DNA of 64,000 nt, taken from the NCBI RefSeq assembly GCF_016741875.1, contig NZ_JAERRF010000006.1:394481-458480 (forward strand). Direction: 5' to 3'. This DNA is from Streptomyces coffeae. GTDB taxonomy: Bacteria; Actinomycetota; Actinomycetes; Streptomycetales; Streptomycetaceae. Shown piece after piece: positions 8,731 through 17,116 of this stretch (position 1 is its first letter; the number at the start of each line of letters is the position of its first letter). The position numbers and the translations under genes are program-made. Below the pieces are notes generated by a model. It made no database searches, was not told where the DNA came from, and saw nothing but the letters and a program-made list of their open reading frames with translations.

Positions 8731-10193
8731 ACGGCACGCTCCGGGCGGTGGCCGCCGGACGCGGCGGACAGGGCGGGTCCGGTGGTGAATCCCGGGGTGT
8801 GCCCGGCACCCCACAGCGCGAGGAGCGCCAGCGCCCCTCCGCACACCGCGAACGTCAACTGCCGTGCGTCCGGGGCGAATCCGCTCGGCAGAACGGCCAG
8901 GGCCAGCACCCCGCTGCCCGCGGCCACCGCGCGGCGCACCGCTCCGGCCGGCGCCGCCGCCGCGATGAGGAACAGCCCCCACAGCACATACCAGGGCCGC
9001 AGCGCCGGGCCGAGCAACGCCACCGCCGTCAGGCTCAGCCCCAGCGCGTACAGCGGCCGCCGCCGGGGCGGGCGCAGCCAGACCACCACCACGGCCACGG
9101 CGGTGGCCAGCAGCCCCAGGGTCTGCCACGCCGGGGTGGCCAGCGGGGCCAGACCGCTGCCCACCGCCTCCAGGAGAGCACCGGTGGCACGTCCGAGCGT
9201 GCTGGTCAGCGCCCAGTTGCCGGGCGAGGCCGGGGTGCCCAGCGCGCTGATCCAGCCGTATCCGGTACCGGTGACGGCCGTGGCCACGCCGGTGGTGGCG
9301 AGCGCCAGCGCGGCGGTGGCCAGCACGGCTCCCACCCGCCGTCGGGGGCCCTCCACCCGGCGCGCCCACAGCGAGGCCACTGCCAGCAGCCCCAGCGCCG
9401 CCGGTGCCTTGACCAGGGCGGCGAGCGTGACCAGCACCGCGCCGCACGCGGGCCACCGGCCCGTCGCGGCCACCAGACCGGCGCCCAGCAGTCCGAGCAT
9501 CACGGCGTCGTTGTGCGCCCCGCCCACCAGATGCAGCAGCAACAGCGGATTGAGCGCCCCGAGCCACAGCGCACCGGCCGGATCGGTGCCGCAGCGCCGG
9601 GCGAGCACCGGCAGCGCCAGCACCATCAGCGCCACACCGAGCAGCGCGACCAGCCGCAGCCCCAGAATCCCGAGGGACGGCTCGGCACGCGAGGCGTGCG
9701 CGACCGCGGTCTCGAACGCCAGGGAGACCGGTCCGTACGGGGTCGGAGTGTGCTGCCACATCGGCGCCACCTCGGCCGCGAGCGGTCCGCCCAGCTGGAT
9801 CGGGCCGTGGGAGTACACATCGATCTGGGCGTGCACCATCGCGCCCTGGGCGAGATAGCTGTACACGTCCCGGCTGAACAGCGGGGGAGCGGGCAGCAGC
9901 GGAGCCGCCCAGACGGCGAGGGTGAGGAACAGGCTCCGGGTGCCGGGCGGACGCGGTCCACGTACCGCGCGCCCCAGCCACCACCAGGCCGCGATCAGCA
10001 GCACCAGTCCGAAGTAGGTGCTGACCAGGCCGAGGGCGGCCCTGCCGGAGTCGGGTGTGAGGGCGTCCGCGACCGGCAGCGCTCCGGCCGTCGCTCCCCC
10101 CAGCGCCAGCGCCACCGAGCCCGCGAGCCCGAGCAGTCGGCAGTGGTGGGGAGCGACGGTGACGCCTTGGACGAGAACACGACGGACGAGCAT
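8727..10193 (-). CDS. mptB: MptB-like polyprenol-phosphate-mannose alpha-1,6-mannosyltransferase
   Basis: A 488-residue GT-C type membrane mannosyltransferase with about 12 hydrophobic segments. The sequence LPAPPLFSRDVYSYLAQGAM carries the acidic RDVYSY motif of the first extracytoplasmic loop typical of MptA/MptB. YSHGPIQLGGPL and HTPTPYGPVSLAFE are also characteristic of the family. MptB extends the alpha-1,6-mannan core of lipomannan-type glycolipids on the outer face of the membrane. ATG 10193 is preceded by GTGAGG and preferred over ATG 10217. It is the first gene of the mptB-GT87-flippase operon. The symbol is by family resemblance, not proven orthology. Confidence 0.83.
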   Translation of the reverse strand: MLVRRVLVQGVTVAPHHCRLLGLAGSVALALGGATAGALPVADALTPDSGRAALGLVSTYFGLVLLIAAWWWLGRAVRGPRPPGTRSLFLTLAVWAAPLLPAPPLFSRDVYSYLAQGAMVHAQIDVYSHGPIQLGGPLAAEVAPMWQHTPTPYGPVSLAFETAVAHASRAEPSLGILGLRLVALLGVALMVLALPVLARRCGTDPAGALWLGALNPLLLLHLVGGAHNDAVMLGLLGAGLVAATGRWPACGAVLVTLAALVKAPAALGLLAVASLWARRVEGPRRRVGAVLATAALALATTGVATAVTGTGYGWISALGTPASPGNWALTSTLGRATGALLEAVGSGLAPLATPAWQTLGLLATAVAVVVVWLRPPRRRPLYALGLSLTAVALLGPALRPWYVLWGLFLIAAAAPAGAVRRAVAAGSGVLALAVLPSGFAPDARQLTFAVCGGALALLALWGAGHTPGFTTGPALSAASGGHRPERAV

Positions 10194-10327
10194 CCGACCA
10201 GCCTCACCAGGGCGCATGGCCGAAAATTGACGTCGCGGTCACCGGCGGCTGGCCGCGAGGTGTCGGCCCGCCTCCCAGGGGCGGCGTCCGCCCCCGGTGC
10301 GGCCCTCAGCGGGCTCTCACCCGGCTC

Positions 10328-11536
10328 TCACCACGCGGCGGTCAGGCACTCCTGCGCCCCGATCGACGACCACGGCGCCCGGTCGACCACGAGCTGGCGC
10401 AGTTTGCGCAGTTCGCGCGGGCAGTTCCAGCCGAGCACCCCGACCACCCGGCCCCGATGGCCGTAGGCGGCGACGAAGCGGCGGTTCTCCAGTTCGCCGT
10501 GGAGCACGGCGAGGTCCGCGTCGGCCGGGAAGATGCCGTACGCCTGGATACGCGCGTCGTACTGGTCGGTCCAGAAGTACGGCACCGGGGCGAACGGCAG
10601 CTCCTCGCCGAGCACATTGCGGGCCACGGCCTGGGCCTGCTCGGTCGCGTTCAGCCGGTGCTCCAGCCGCATCGGGGCGTCGAAGTGGCTGTTGTGCCAG
10701 GACGCCACGTCCCCGGCCGCGTAGATCCCCGGGGCGGCCCGGCAGGTGGCGTCGCACTCCACACCGTTGGTCAGCAGCAGTCCGGACTCCTGGAGCCAGC
10801 CGGTGGCAGGGGTGGCGCCGACCGCGACCACGACGAGATCCGCGTCCAGCTTGATGCCGTCGGTGAGTTCCAGACCGGTCACCCGGCCGTCGCACTCGAG
10901 GAACTGGTTCACCCCGGTGCCGCAGCGTACGGACACGCCGTGGTCCTGGTGGAGCTGTCCGACGAGCGCGCCGACGCGGTCGCCGAACTGGCGCCGCATG
11001 GGCACCGGCCGGGGGTCGATCAGGGTGACCTCCAGCCCCATCCCACGGGCGGCCGCGGCCGCTTCGGCACCAAGGAAACCGGCGCCCACCACGGCCACCT
11101 TGGGCCCGCGCAGCATCGCGGCGCGCAGGGCGAGGGCGTCGTCGAGGGTGCGCAGCAGATGCACTCCCTCCAGCTCGACGCCGGGCAGCCGGCAGGGGTT
11201 CACCCCGGTGGCGATGACGAGCGAGCCGTAGGCCACGCTGTCACCCCGGTCCAGCAGCACCCGCCCGGCGGCGATGTCCAGCCCGGTGGCGGACCTGCCG
11301 AAGAGCAGCTCGGCGTCGAGCGCGGACAGCTCCTCGTCGGTGCGCAGCTTGATGCGATCCGGTTCCCAGGTGCCCGCCAGGATCTGCTTGGACAGCGGGG
11401 GCCGGTCGTACGGGGTGTGCGGCTCGTCCCCGATGAGGGTGAGACGGCCGTCGTAGCCGAGGGTGCGGAGGGTCACGGCCGTGGTGAGCCCGGCGACGGA
11501 GGCTCCCACGATGACCACGTTGCGGGTGGTGTTCAC
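10328..11536 (-). CDS. FAD-dependent ferredoxin/NAD(P)H reductase, P450 redox partner
   Basis: A 402-residue pyridine-nucleotide-disulfide-type oxidoreductase. Two dinucleotide-binding fingerprints are visible: VVIVGASVAGLTTA at the N-terminus for FAD and VAVVGAGFLGAEAA around residue 147 for NAD(P)H. YDRPPLSKQ and the ATG motif (IATGVNPCRLPG) are typical of ferredoxin reductases of the rubredoxin/putidaredoxin-reductase class, and YAAGDVASW closes the FAD site. It passes electrons from NAD(P)H to the ferredoxin encoded immediately upstream; its start overlaps the ferredoxin stop (ATGA). Finding a dedicated reductase beside P450 and ferredoxin is less common in Streptomyces than the P450-ferredoxin pair alone. 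Confidence 0.92.
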   Translation of the reverse strand: MNTTRNVVIVGASVAGLTTAVTLRTLGYDGRLTLIGDEPHTPYDRPPLSKQILAGTWEPDRIKLRTDEELSALDAELLFGRSATGLDIAAGRVLLDRGDSVAYGSLVIATGVNPCRLPGVELEGVHLLRTLDDALALRAAMLRGPKVAVVGAGFLGAEAAAAARGMGLEVTLIDPRPVPMRRQFGDRVGALVGQLHQDHGVSVRCGTGVNQFLECDGRVTGLELTDGIKLDADLVVVAVGATPATGWLQESGLLLTNGVECDATCRAAPGIYAAGDVASWHNSHFDAPMRLEHRLNATEQAQAVARNVLGEELPFAPVPYFWTDQYDARIQAYGIFPADADLAVLHGELENRRFVAAYGHRGRVVGVLGWNCPRELRKLRQLVVDRAPWSSIGAQECLTAAW

Positions 11537-11730
11537 GACTCTGCCAGGGTGATCGCGAGGGCGGGACAGACGGCGGCGGCGTGACGGACGTCGTCGTGTG
11601 CTTCGGCGGGCGGGTTGTCGTCGAGCAGGACCGCGACACCGTCCTCGTCACGCTGGTCGAACACCTCCTGCGCGGCGAGCACGCATTGGCCGGAGGCCAC
11701 GCATTTGTCCTGGTGCAAGGTCACCCGCAT
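11533..11730 (-). CDS. [3Fe-4S] ferredoxin
   Basis: A 65-residue ferredoxin of the small Streptomyces type that serves cytochromes P450. Cys10, Cys16 and Cys55 (C-x5-C ... CP) form the three-cysteine pattern; the position of a fourth ligand is Ala/Gly-like (VASGQ), indicating a [3Fe-4S] cluster. ATG 11730 has an excellent GAGGAG site; longer in-frame starts upstream lack one. It lies 73 bases after the P450 gene and overlaps the reductase gene, so the three are probably co-transcribed. Confidence 0.93.
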   Translation of the reverse strand: MRVTLHQDKCVASGQCVLAAQEVFDQRDEDGVAVLLDDNPPAEAHDDVRHAAAVCPALAITLAES

Positions 11731-11803
11731 AGGGCTTTCTTCTCCTCGATCGGGGGTGGGGGGTTGTCGAAAGCGGCAGTGGTGACGGCGGTGGAATCCG
11801 CCC

Positions 11804-13039
11804 TCACCACGCGACAGGCAGTTCATGGACCCCGTAGACGATGGAGTCGTGCTTGTAGGGGAGTTCGGCCGGATCGCCGGCCAGGCGCAGCGTGGGGACG
11901 CGCCGGTAGAGCGTGCCGTAGACGACCTGGAGCTCCACCCGGGCCAGCTGCTGGCCCAGACACTGGTGGACGCCGTAGCCGAAGGCCACGTGGTGGCGGG
12001 CGTCGCGGCCGAGGTCCAGACGGTCGGGCTCGGAGAACACCGCCGCGTCGTGGTTGGCCGCGTCGATGGCCAGGATGACCGCCTCGCCCGCGCGGATCAT
12101 CTGGTCGCCGATCTCGATGTCCTCCAGCGCCACCCGGCGCAGCCCGGTCTGGACAACGGTGAGTTGGCGCAGCAGTTCCTCGACCGCCGCGGCGATACGC
12201 GCCGGGTCGTCCGTGGCCCGCAGGGCGTCGAGCTGGTCGGGGTGGCGGAGCAGGGCCAGGGTGCCCAGCGCGATCATGTTGGCGGTGGTCTCGTGCCCCG
12301 CGACCAGGAGCAGGATGGCGATGGCCGTCAGATCGCGCCGCTCGAGCAGACCGGTCGCGACCTGCTCGGTGGCCAGGGCGGAGAGCAGATCGTCGGCGGG
12401 GCGGGCCAGCTTCTCACCGATCAGCCCGTCCAGATAGTCCGTCAGGATGCGCTGAGCCTCGGTGGCCCGGTCCGCGGAGTTCCGGTTGAGCAGGGCCGCG
12501 CTGTTGCGCTGGAAGAACGCGTGGTCGGCGTAGGGGACGCCGAGCAGGTGGCAGATGACCAGGGACGGCAGCGGCAGCGCGAACTCCCGCACCAGATCGG
12601 CGGGGGAGGGCCCGGCCAGCATGGTGTCGATCAGCTCGTCCACCAGCCGCTGGATCTCCGGACGCATCGCCTGGATCCGCTTGACCGCGAACGGCCCGGT
12701 GACCATTCGGCGCAGCCGGGCGTGGGCGGGGTCGTCCATCACGAGGAAGGACGTCTGGCGGCGGGCGCGCTCCAGACTGCCGAGGCTTACCTGCGGAAAG
12801 CCGGGGCGCAGGATGTCACTGCTGATCCGGGGGTCTCCGGCGAGGGCGCGCAGTTCCTCGTACCGGGTGACCAGCCAGGCAGCGCTGCCGTTCCACAGCC
12901 GGACCTTCCGCAGCGGCGCCGTGGCCTGTAACTCCCGCAGCCCGGCGGGCGGGGAGAACGGGCAGCGCGGGCTTCTGTCGATCGGGTAACCCGGTTCCGG
13001 GCCGGTATCGCTCGCCGTGTCCGTGAGGGTGTCGGTCAT
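11804..13039 (-). CDS. Cytochrome P450, bacterial class I
   Basis: A 411-residue haem monooxygenase. AGHETT (residues 247-252) is the I-helix oxygen-activation motif, E288-x-x-R291 the K-helix pair, and FGYGVHQCLG with Cys360 the haem ligand loop. The length and motifs fit Streptomyces CYP105/CYP107-like enzymes of secondary metabolism or xenobiotic oxidation; the subfamily is not assignable by eye. GGAGGAGAG precedes ATG 13039. Codon 37 is TTA (complement 12929-12931), implying bldA-dependent translation. Substrate unknown. It is first in a P450-ferredoxin-reductase cassette that supplies its whole electron chain. Confidence 0.95.
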   Translation of the reverse strand: MTDTLTDTASDTGPEPGYPIDRSPRCPFSPPAGLRELQATAPLRKVRLWNGSAAWLVTRYEELRALAGDPRISSDILRPGFPQVSLGSLERARRQTSFLVMDDPAHARLRRMVTGPFAVKRIQAMRPEIQRLVDELIDTMLAGPSPADLVREFALPLPSLVICHLLGVPYADHAFFQRNSAALLNRNSADRATEAQRILTDYLDGLIGEKLARPADDLLSALATEQVATGLLERRDLTAIAILLLVAGHETTANMIALGTLALLRHPDQLDALRATDDPARIAAAVEELLRQLTVVQTGLRRVALEDIEIGDQMIRAGEAVILAIDAANHDAAVFSEPDRLDLGRDARHHVAFGYGVHQCLGQQLARVELQVVYGTLYRRVPTLRLAGDPAELPYKHDSIVYGVHELPVAW

Positions 13040-13087
13040 CTCTCCTCCGTTGCCGGTATCTGGCCTGGAGCAGTGGGTCGACGCGTA

Positions 13088-13130
13088 TACCGAAAGGTGC
13101 TGAACGCGAGTACTAAATGTGTGTTCGGTA
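13088..13130. promoter_or_regulatory. Inverted repeat upstream of the P450 cassette
   Basis: TACCGAA (13088-13094) and TTCGGTA (13124-13130) form a perfect 7-bp inverted repeat 49-91 bases upstream of the P450 start, around an AT-richer patch that would hold the promoter. It is a candidate operator; no regulator gene is adjacent. Confidence 0.4.
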
Positions 13131-13571
13131 ACGCGGCGGCTACGGAGGCTAGTTGGCTCCGGGCGCGGAACACAACACGCTCCGTCTAAAGATGGCCACG
13201 CTTCGGACACATATGAGCCTGGCATGTGCGCTTTGAAACGCTGCATGATCGGGTTCTGCCATCACCTCGATCGCGCCGATCGCGCGCCGCTCATCCCGCA
13301 GCTGACCGGCCGCCCCGCGTGCCTCCCCGCTCCGGCGCACAACCACCGTCGGACGCCCCCGGATCACCCACATCTCACATGGCGGAAATGCGCAGGTTAA
13401 GGAAGTTCCGCATGACTACCTTACGGTCGAGGAGACCTGGCCTGATTCCACCCGAACGAGATTCCGACATACCGCCCGCACCGCCACCGCGCCGCCATGC
13501 CCGCAGCACCGGCAGCGACGCGGTACCCGCACCGACGCGGTACCCGCACCGCACAGCACCACGGAGGATCC
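13131..13571. other. Intergenic region between P450 and FUSC genes, no convincing gene
   Basis: Together with the P450 promoter this leaves more than 500 bases without a supported gene. Open frames here are short, lack ribosome sites and resemble nothing known. A 17-bp perfect tandem duplication is at 13517-13550 (listed separately). The divergent promoters of the P450 cassette and the FUSC gene must lie here. Confidence 0.6.
13517..13550. repeat. Perfect 17-bp tandem duplication
   Basis: GACGCGGTACCCGCACC occurs at 13517-13533 and again at 13534-13550 without any mismatch, 22-55 bases ahead of the TTG start of the FUSC gene, where it would lie in the 5' leader. Confidence 0.85.
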
Positions 13572-15509
13572 TTGCGCGTCCGCCCCACCCTGCCCGACTG
13601 GCTGATCCATCCCCTGCGCGGGGTGTGGGGCACCGGCGGCCCCGTGCCCTGGGGCGCCGTCGTCCGCGGGGCGCTCGGGGTCGGCCCCGTGGTGGCCGCC
13701 GGAGTCGCCTCGGGACACACCTCCGCGGGGGTCACCGCCGGGCTCGGCGCGATGTTCGCCCATATCAACGACCGCCCCGCGACGCGCACCACGCGGGTCG
13801 TCCGCATCGGACTGCCCGCCCTCGCCGGAGCCGTCGGCATGCTCATCGGGGTCTGGCTGGGCACCCTCGGCCTCGGCGCGGGGATCGCGGGCGCGCTCGC
13901 CGCCGTGGGACTGGTCTCGGGCGCGCTCAGCGCCATCGGGCCCGTGTGCTCGGCGGCCGGGGTGCAGCTGATGGTGCTGGGTGTCGTCGGCGCCGGAATG
14001 CCACTGCCGGAAGCCCCGGCCGGACGCGCCGGGCTGATCCTCGCCGGTGCCGCCTGGGTGATCGCCATGGCGGCGCTGCTGCCGCGGTTGCCCCGGCCGA
14101 CCCGCCGTCGCCCGGCCGCCCGCGCCGACGCGGGTGAGGTCGTGGCCGCCGTCTACGACGCCCTCTCGGAGCTGATGACCGCGGTCGGCACCGAAGCCGG
14201 CCGCCCCGCCCGGCGCAGGCTGACCACCGCGTACGACACCGCCTACGAAGCGCTCTACGCCCACCGGCTGCCGCGGTACCGGCCCGACGCCCGCGAACAG
14301 GGGCTGCGCGACCGCCTCGCGGTGGCCGGAGCGCTCAGCGAGGCCGCCCTCACCCTGCTGTGGGAGGGTGTGCCCCTGCCGGACGAGCTGGCACGCACCC
14401 CCGCCCGGCTGGCCCGCTCGGTACGGACCGGACAGCTCCCCGGCCCGCTGCCCGCGCCTGTCCCGGACACCGCGGGCAAGGTCGCCGTGCACCGCGCGGT
14501 GCTGCTCGCCGCCCGTGTCTTCGACGGCGAACCGGCGCCCGCCGTCGGCCCGGTGGGACCCGGCCTCCGGCAGCGGCTGCGCCGCGCGTTCGGCGCGGCC
14601 GGGCGCGAGTACGCGGCCCGGGTGGCGCTGTGCGTCGGGGTGAGCACCGCAATCGGCCGCGAACTCCCCGGCGACTACTGGTACTGGCTCCCCGTCACGG
14701 CCGCGTTCCTCGTCAAACCGGACATGGGCCCGCTGTTCTCCCGCGCCGTCTCACGAGCCCTGGGCACCGCGGTGGGGGTGGCCGTCTTCGGCGCGCTCGC
14801 CGCCCTCCTCGGCCCGGTCGCCGGGGTGCCGGGCGTCTGGCCGGTGGCCGTGGCCGCGCTCTGCTCGGCGCTGATCCCCGTCTCCGTACGCCACTTCGCG
14901 CTCCAGACCGCCGTCCTCACCCCGCTGCTGCTGTCCCTGGTCTACCTCGGCGGGGACACGGACGCCGAGTACACCCGGCTGATGGCCACCCTGCTGGCCT
15001 GTGTGGTGGTGCTGGCCGCCGGAGCGCTGCCCGGACTCGGTGGTCCACGGGCCCAGGTGTCCGTCCGGCTCTCGCTCGCCGTCCGCGCCACCCGCGACCA
15101 CCTCGACCGGGTGCTGACCACCGATGCCCCCTACGAGGTACGGCTCCGGCTGCGCCGCGAGGCGTACCGGTCCCTGGCCGACGCCCGCCGCGCGGTGGCG
15201 GTGGCCAGCGCCGAACACCCGCCCTTCGGACGGGACCTGGCGGTGTGGGCTCCGGTGGTCTCCGCGCTGGAGGAGATCGTGGACACCGCGACAGCCTGCG
15301 GTGTCCGGCTCGACCAGGGTGCCGCGGCCCCCGACCCGGAACTGGCCGAGCGGCTGCGTACCGCGCTGTCGGACCTCGCCGACGCCGTCGCCACCCGCCG
15401 CCCTCCCACGGACCTGGCGCTGCCCGCCGGCGGTGCGGTGGAGGACTGCGCCACGCTCGCCGATGTCACGGCGGGGCTGCGCCGGGCGCGTGAACTGGCC
15501 GCTTCCTAG
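13572..15509 (+). CDS. FUSC-family aromatic-acid/drug exporter-like membrane protein
   Basis: A 645-residue protein with two membrane blocks (about residues 20-160 and 350-490), each with several helices, and soluble all-helical regions after each. This is the fusaric-acid-resistance (FUSC/AaeB-like) arrangement. The second block contains GRELPGDYWYWLPVTAAFLVKPDMGPLFSRAVSRALGT in pieces matching the FUSC core. TTG at 13572 was chosen because a clean GGAGG lies five bases before it; upstream in-frame starts would extend into the tandem repeat. Family members export weak aromatic acids; the substrate here is unknown. It is convergent with alkB. Confidence 0.82.
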   Translation: MRVRPTLPDWLIHPLRGVWGTGGPVPWGAVVRGALGVGPVVAAGVASGHTSAGVTAGLGAMFAHINDRPATRTTRVVRIGLPALAGAVGMLIGVWLGTLGLGAGIAGALAAVGLVSGALSAIGPVCSAAGVQLMVLGVVGAGMPLPEAPAGRAGLILAGAAWVIAMAALLPRLPRPTRRRPAARADAGEVVAAVYDALSELMTAVGTEAGRPARRRLTTAYDTAYEALYAHRLPRYRPDAREQGLRDRLAVAGALSEAALTLLWEGVPLPDELARTPARLARSVRTGQLPGPLPAPVPDTAGKVAVHRAVLLAARVFDGEPAPAVGPVGPGLRQRLRRAFGAAGREYAARVALCVGVSTAIGRELPGDYWYWLPVTAAFLVKPDMGPLFSRAVSRALGTAVGVAVFGALAALLGPVAGVPGVWPVAVAALCSALIPVSVRHFALQTAVLTPLLLSLVYLGGDTDAEYTRLMATLLACVVVLAAGALPGLGGPRAQVSVRLSLAVRATRDHLDRVLTTDAPYEVRLRLRREAYRSLADARRAVAVASAEHPPFGRDLAVWAPVVSALEEIVDTATACGVRLDQGAAAPDPELAERLRTALSDLADAVATRRPPTDLALPAGGAVEDCATLADVTAGLRRARELAAS

Positions 15510-15553
15510 GCCCCGCCGGTCCCCCGCCGGGACACCGCGGATGGGTTCCTCGG

Positions 15554-15595
15554 CCCGGCTCCGTCAGCCCGGCTCCCTCAGCCCGGCTCCGTCAG
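15554..15595. repeat. Three 14-bp tandem repeats over the alkB stop codon
   Basis: CCCGGCTCCGTCAG is repeated at 15554-15567, 15568-15581 and 15582-15595; the middle unit has one change (G to C). On the minus strand the repeat encodes the last AlkB residues and the stop codon (15578-15580), so unit gain or loss would move the 3' end. Confidence 0.8.
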
Positions 15596-16243
15596 CCCCG
15601 TGACGCGCATGGTGATGTTCAGCCGCCCCGCGGTCAGCCCGGTGGCCGGATCGCCGGTGCCGGGCAGGATCCTGGGCACCCCGTGATACGCGTAGCGCGA
15701 GGGGCCGCCGAAGACGAACAGATCGCCGGAGGCGAGTTCGAGATCGGTGTAGGGCTTGGTGCGGGTCTCGGTGTTGCCGAAGCGGAACACACAGGTGTCA
15801 CCGACGGTGAGGGACACCACCGGTGCGCTGGAGCGCTCGTCCTTGTCCTGGTGCATGCCGAGCTTCGCCTGCGCGTCATAGAAGTTGATGAGCGCGGTGT
15901 CGGGGGTGTAGCCGTCACCGGCCCGCTCGTCCTCGTACGCCGCGGCCAGCGCACGGCGGCCCAGCTCCACCATCCAGTCCGGGAACGCGGCCACCCGCGC
16001 GCCGTTCACATCGTCCGCGGTCCGGGTGTAGGCGTACGGCTTCCAGTGCCAGCCCACGCACACCGTGCGTACGGACATCACCCCGCCGTTCGGCAGCCGG
16101 GTGCGGCGGATCGGCACCGGGCCGGTGGCCCAGGCGCGGCAGGCCGCGACCAGGCGGCGCTGTTCGTCGAGGCCGAGCCAGCCGGGCACATGGACGGCGC
16201 CGGGGGCCACACACAGCCGCGGCCGGGGGATCAGCGCGTCCAC
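15578..16243 (-). CDS. alkB: AlkB-family 2-oxoglutarate/Fe(II) DNA-alkylation dioxygenase
   Basis: A 221-residue enzyme that oxidatively removes methyl groups from N1-methyladenine and N3-methylcytosine. The full AlkB signature is visible: H131-x-D133 with distal His187 for iron, and RLNITMR (Arg207, Arg213), the RxNxTxR motif for 2-oxoglutarate and substrate. NFYDAQAKLGMHQDKDE is characteristic of the family. GTG 16243 with GGGAGG upstream gives the family length and overlaps the preceding gene by 13 bases. It is the last gene of the Ogt-led repair operon. The C-terminus lies in a 14-bp tandem repeat. Confidence 0.93.
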   Translation of the reverse strand: MDALIPRPRLCVAPGAVHVPGWLGLDEQRRLVAACRAWATGPVPIRRTRLPNGGVMSVRTVCVGWHWKPYAYTRTADDVNGARVAAFPDWMVELGRRALAAAYEDERAGDGYTPDTALINFYDAQAKLGMHQDKDERSSAPVVSLTVGDTCVFRFGNTETRTKPYTDLELASGDLFVFGGPSRYAYHGVPRILPGTGDPATGLTAGRLNITMRVTGLTEPG

Positions 16244-16812
16244 GGTGTGCCACCGCCCTCCCGCGCCGGGTGGGAGGTGATCCAGCGGTGGCGGATGTCC
16301 CAGGTTCCCCCGTCGGCGGTGGCCCCGCGCAGCCCGTGCAGCGTCTCCGGACCGGCCGGCGCCGGGACGCGGGGGTCCCGCAGCGAGGCGAACGCGACGG
16401 TGCGCGACGGATCCCATGCGGTGCTGTGCCGCAGCCGGCGGCCCATCCGGACCCAGCCCAGCGGCGCTGCGGCCACCACCCAGGCGTCCGGCCCCGGTGC
16501 GGTCAGCCGACGGGCCGGGCGCAGCCATGACGCGGCGGTCTCGGGCCAGTCCACCACCGCGACGATCTGCCCGTCCCGCTCCTGCCAGGCGGTGCCGAAC
16601 GCCGTGGCGGCGGCGCGCGAGGCGGTGTCCCGGCTGTGGCCGACGGCCACCGTCCCGGCACGGGGCGTCAGACGGGCCACCAGACCGATGACGGCGGCGA
16701 GTTCGGCCGCGGTGTGCGGGGCGGGGCACGGCAGCGGGCCGTATGCCGTCTCCTCGTCCGCGCCGAGCAGTGGCGAGACGGGCCGTTCGTCGATGTGTCG
16801 CGGGGTGTTCAT
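16231..16812 (-). CDS. Unknown cytoplasmic protein in the alkylation-repair operon
   Basis: The 193-residue protein is not confidently recognised. It has no signal peptide or membrane segment. The middle (TVAVGHSRDTASRAAATAFGTAWQERDGQIVAVVDWPETAASWLRPARRL in pieces, then PDAWVVAAAPLGW) has alternating strands and helices like one lobe of a type I periplasmic-binding-protein fold, but no export signal. Its start overlaps the Ada zinc-domain gene by ATGA and its 3' end overlaps alkB, so it is translated in a fixed order with repair enzymes. That coupling is the only evidence for a DNA-repair role. Start ATG 16812. Confidence 0.75.
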   Translation of the reverse strand: MNTPRHIDERPVSPLLGADEETAYGPLPCPAPHTAAELAAVIGLVARLTPRAGTVAVGHSRDTASRAAATAFGTAWQERDGQIVAVVDWPETAASWLRPARRLTAPGPDAWVVAAAPLGWVRMGRRLRHSTAWDPSRTVAFASLRDPRVPAPAGPETLHGLRGATADGGTWDIRHRWITSHPAREGGGTPWTR

Positions 16813-17102
16813 GACGGTTCCATGGTCTCCCGGTTCGCTTTCCAGCGGGCGTACCGCGCGGGGAGGCACACCGCGCACGGCCGGTACCCGGCCGCGAGAG
16901 CGGTGGCCTCGTCCGCGAAGAACACCCGGTGCCGCCGATAGCCGCCGCGGGCGAGGGCCCGCAGCGCCGAGGGGCAGTCCAGCCGCCCGTACAGCCTGCC
17001 CCGCCGATGCCCGCCGAGCGTGCCCGGTTCCGTGGCGCGGTACGAACGCCTGTCGGCGCCCAGCAGTGTGTACGTACGCAGGGGGCCCGGGGCGCCGGCC
17101 AT
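16809..17102 (-). CDS. Stand-alone Ada zinc-binding-domain protein lacking the methyl-acceptor Cys
   Basis: A 97-residue protein equal to the N-terminal metal domain of Ada. YGRLDCPSALR ... RVFFADEATALAAGYRPCAVCLP aligns with the Ada pattern YCRPSC ... NVRFF ... AGFRACRRCRP seen in the neighbouring Ada-AlkA gene. Cys43, Cys76 and Cys79 match three zinc ligands, but the first Cys of YCRPSC, which in Ada takes the methyl group from phosphotriesters, is Gly39 here. The protein therefore cannot be a normal phosphotriester sensor; a DNA-binding or structural role is inferred. It is coupled to the unknown 193-residue gene (ATGA) and lies 15 bases after the Oxygenase-NA-like gene. Confidence 0.82.
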   Translation of the reverse strand: MAGAPGPLRTYTLLGADRRSYRATEPGTLGGHRRGRLYGRLDCPSALRALARGGYRRHRVFFADEATALAAGYRPCAVCLPARYARWKANRETMEPS

Positions 17103-17116
17103 CGTCGCGGGCGCGC

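Noticed and set aside
13119..13400. 93-codon frame between P450 and FUSC genes
   Set aside because: Composition and lack of a ribosome site do not support a gene; it covers the probable P450 promoter.
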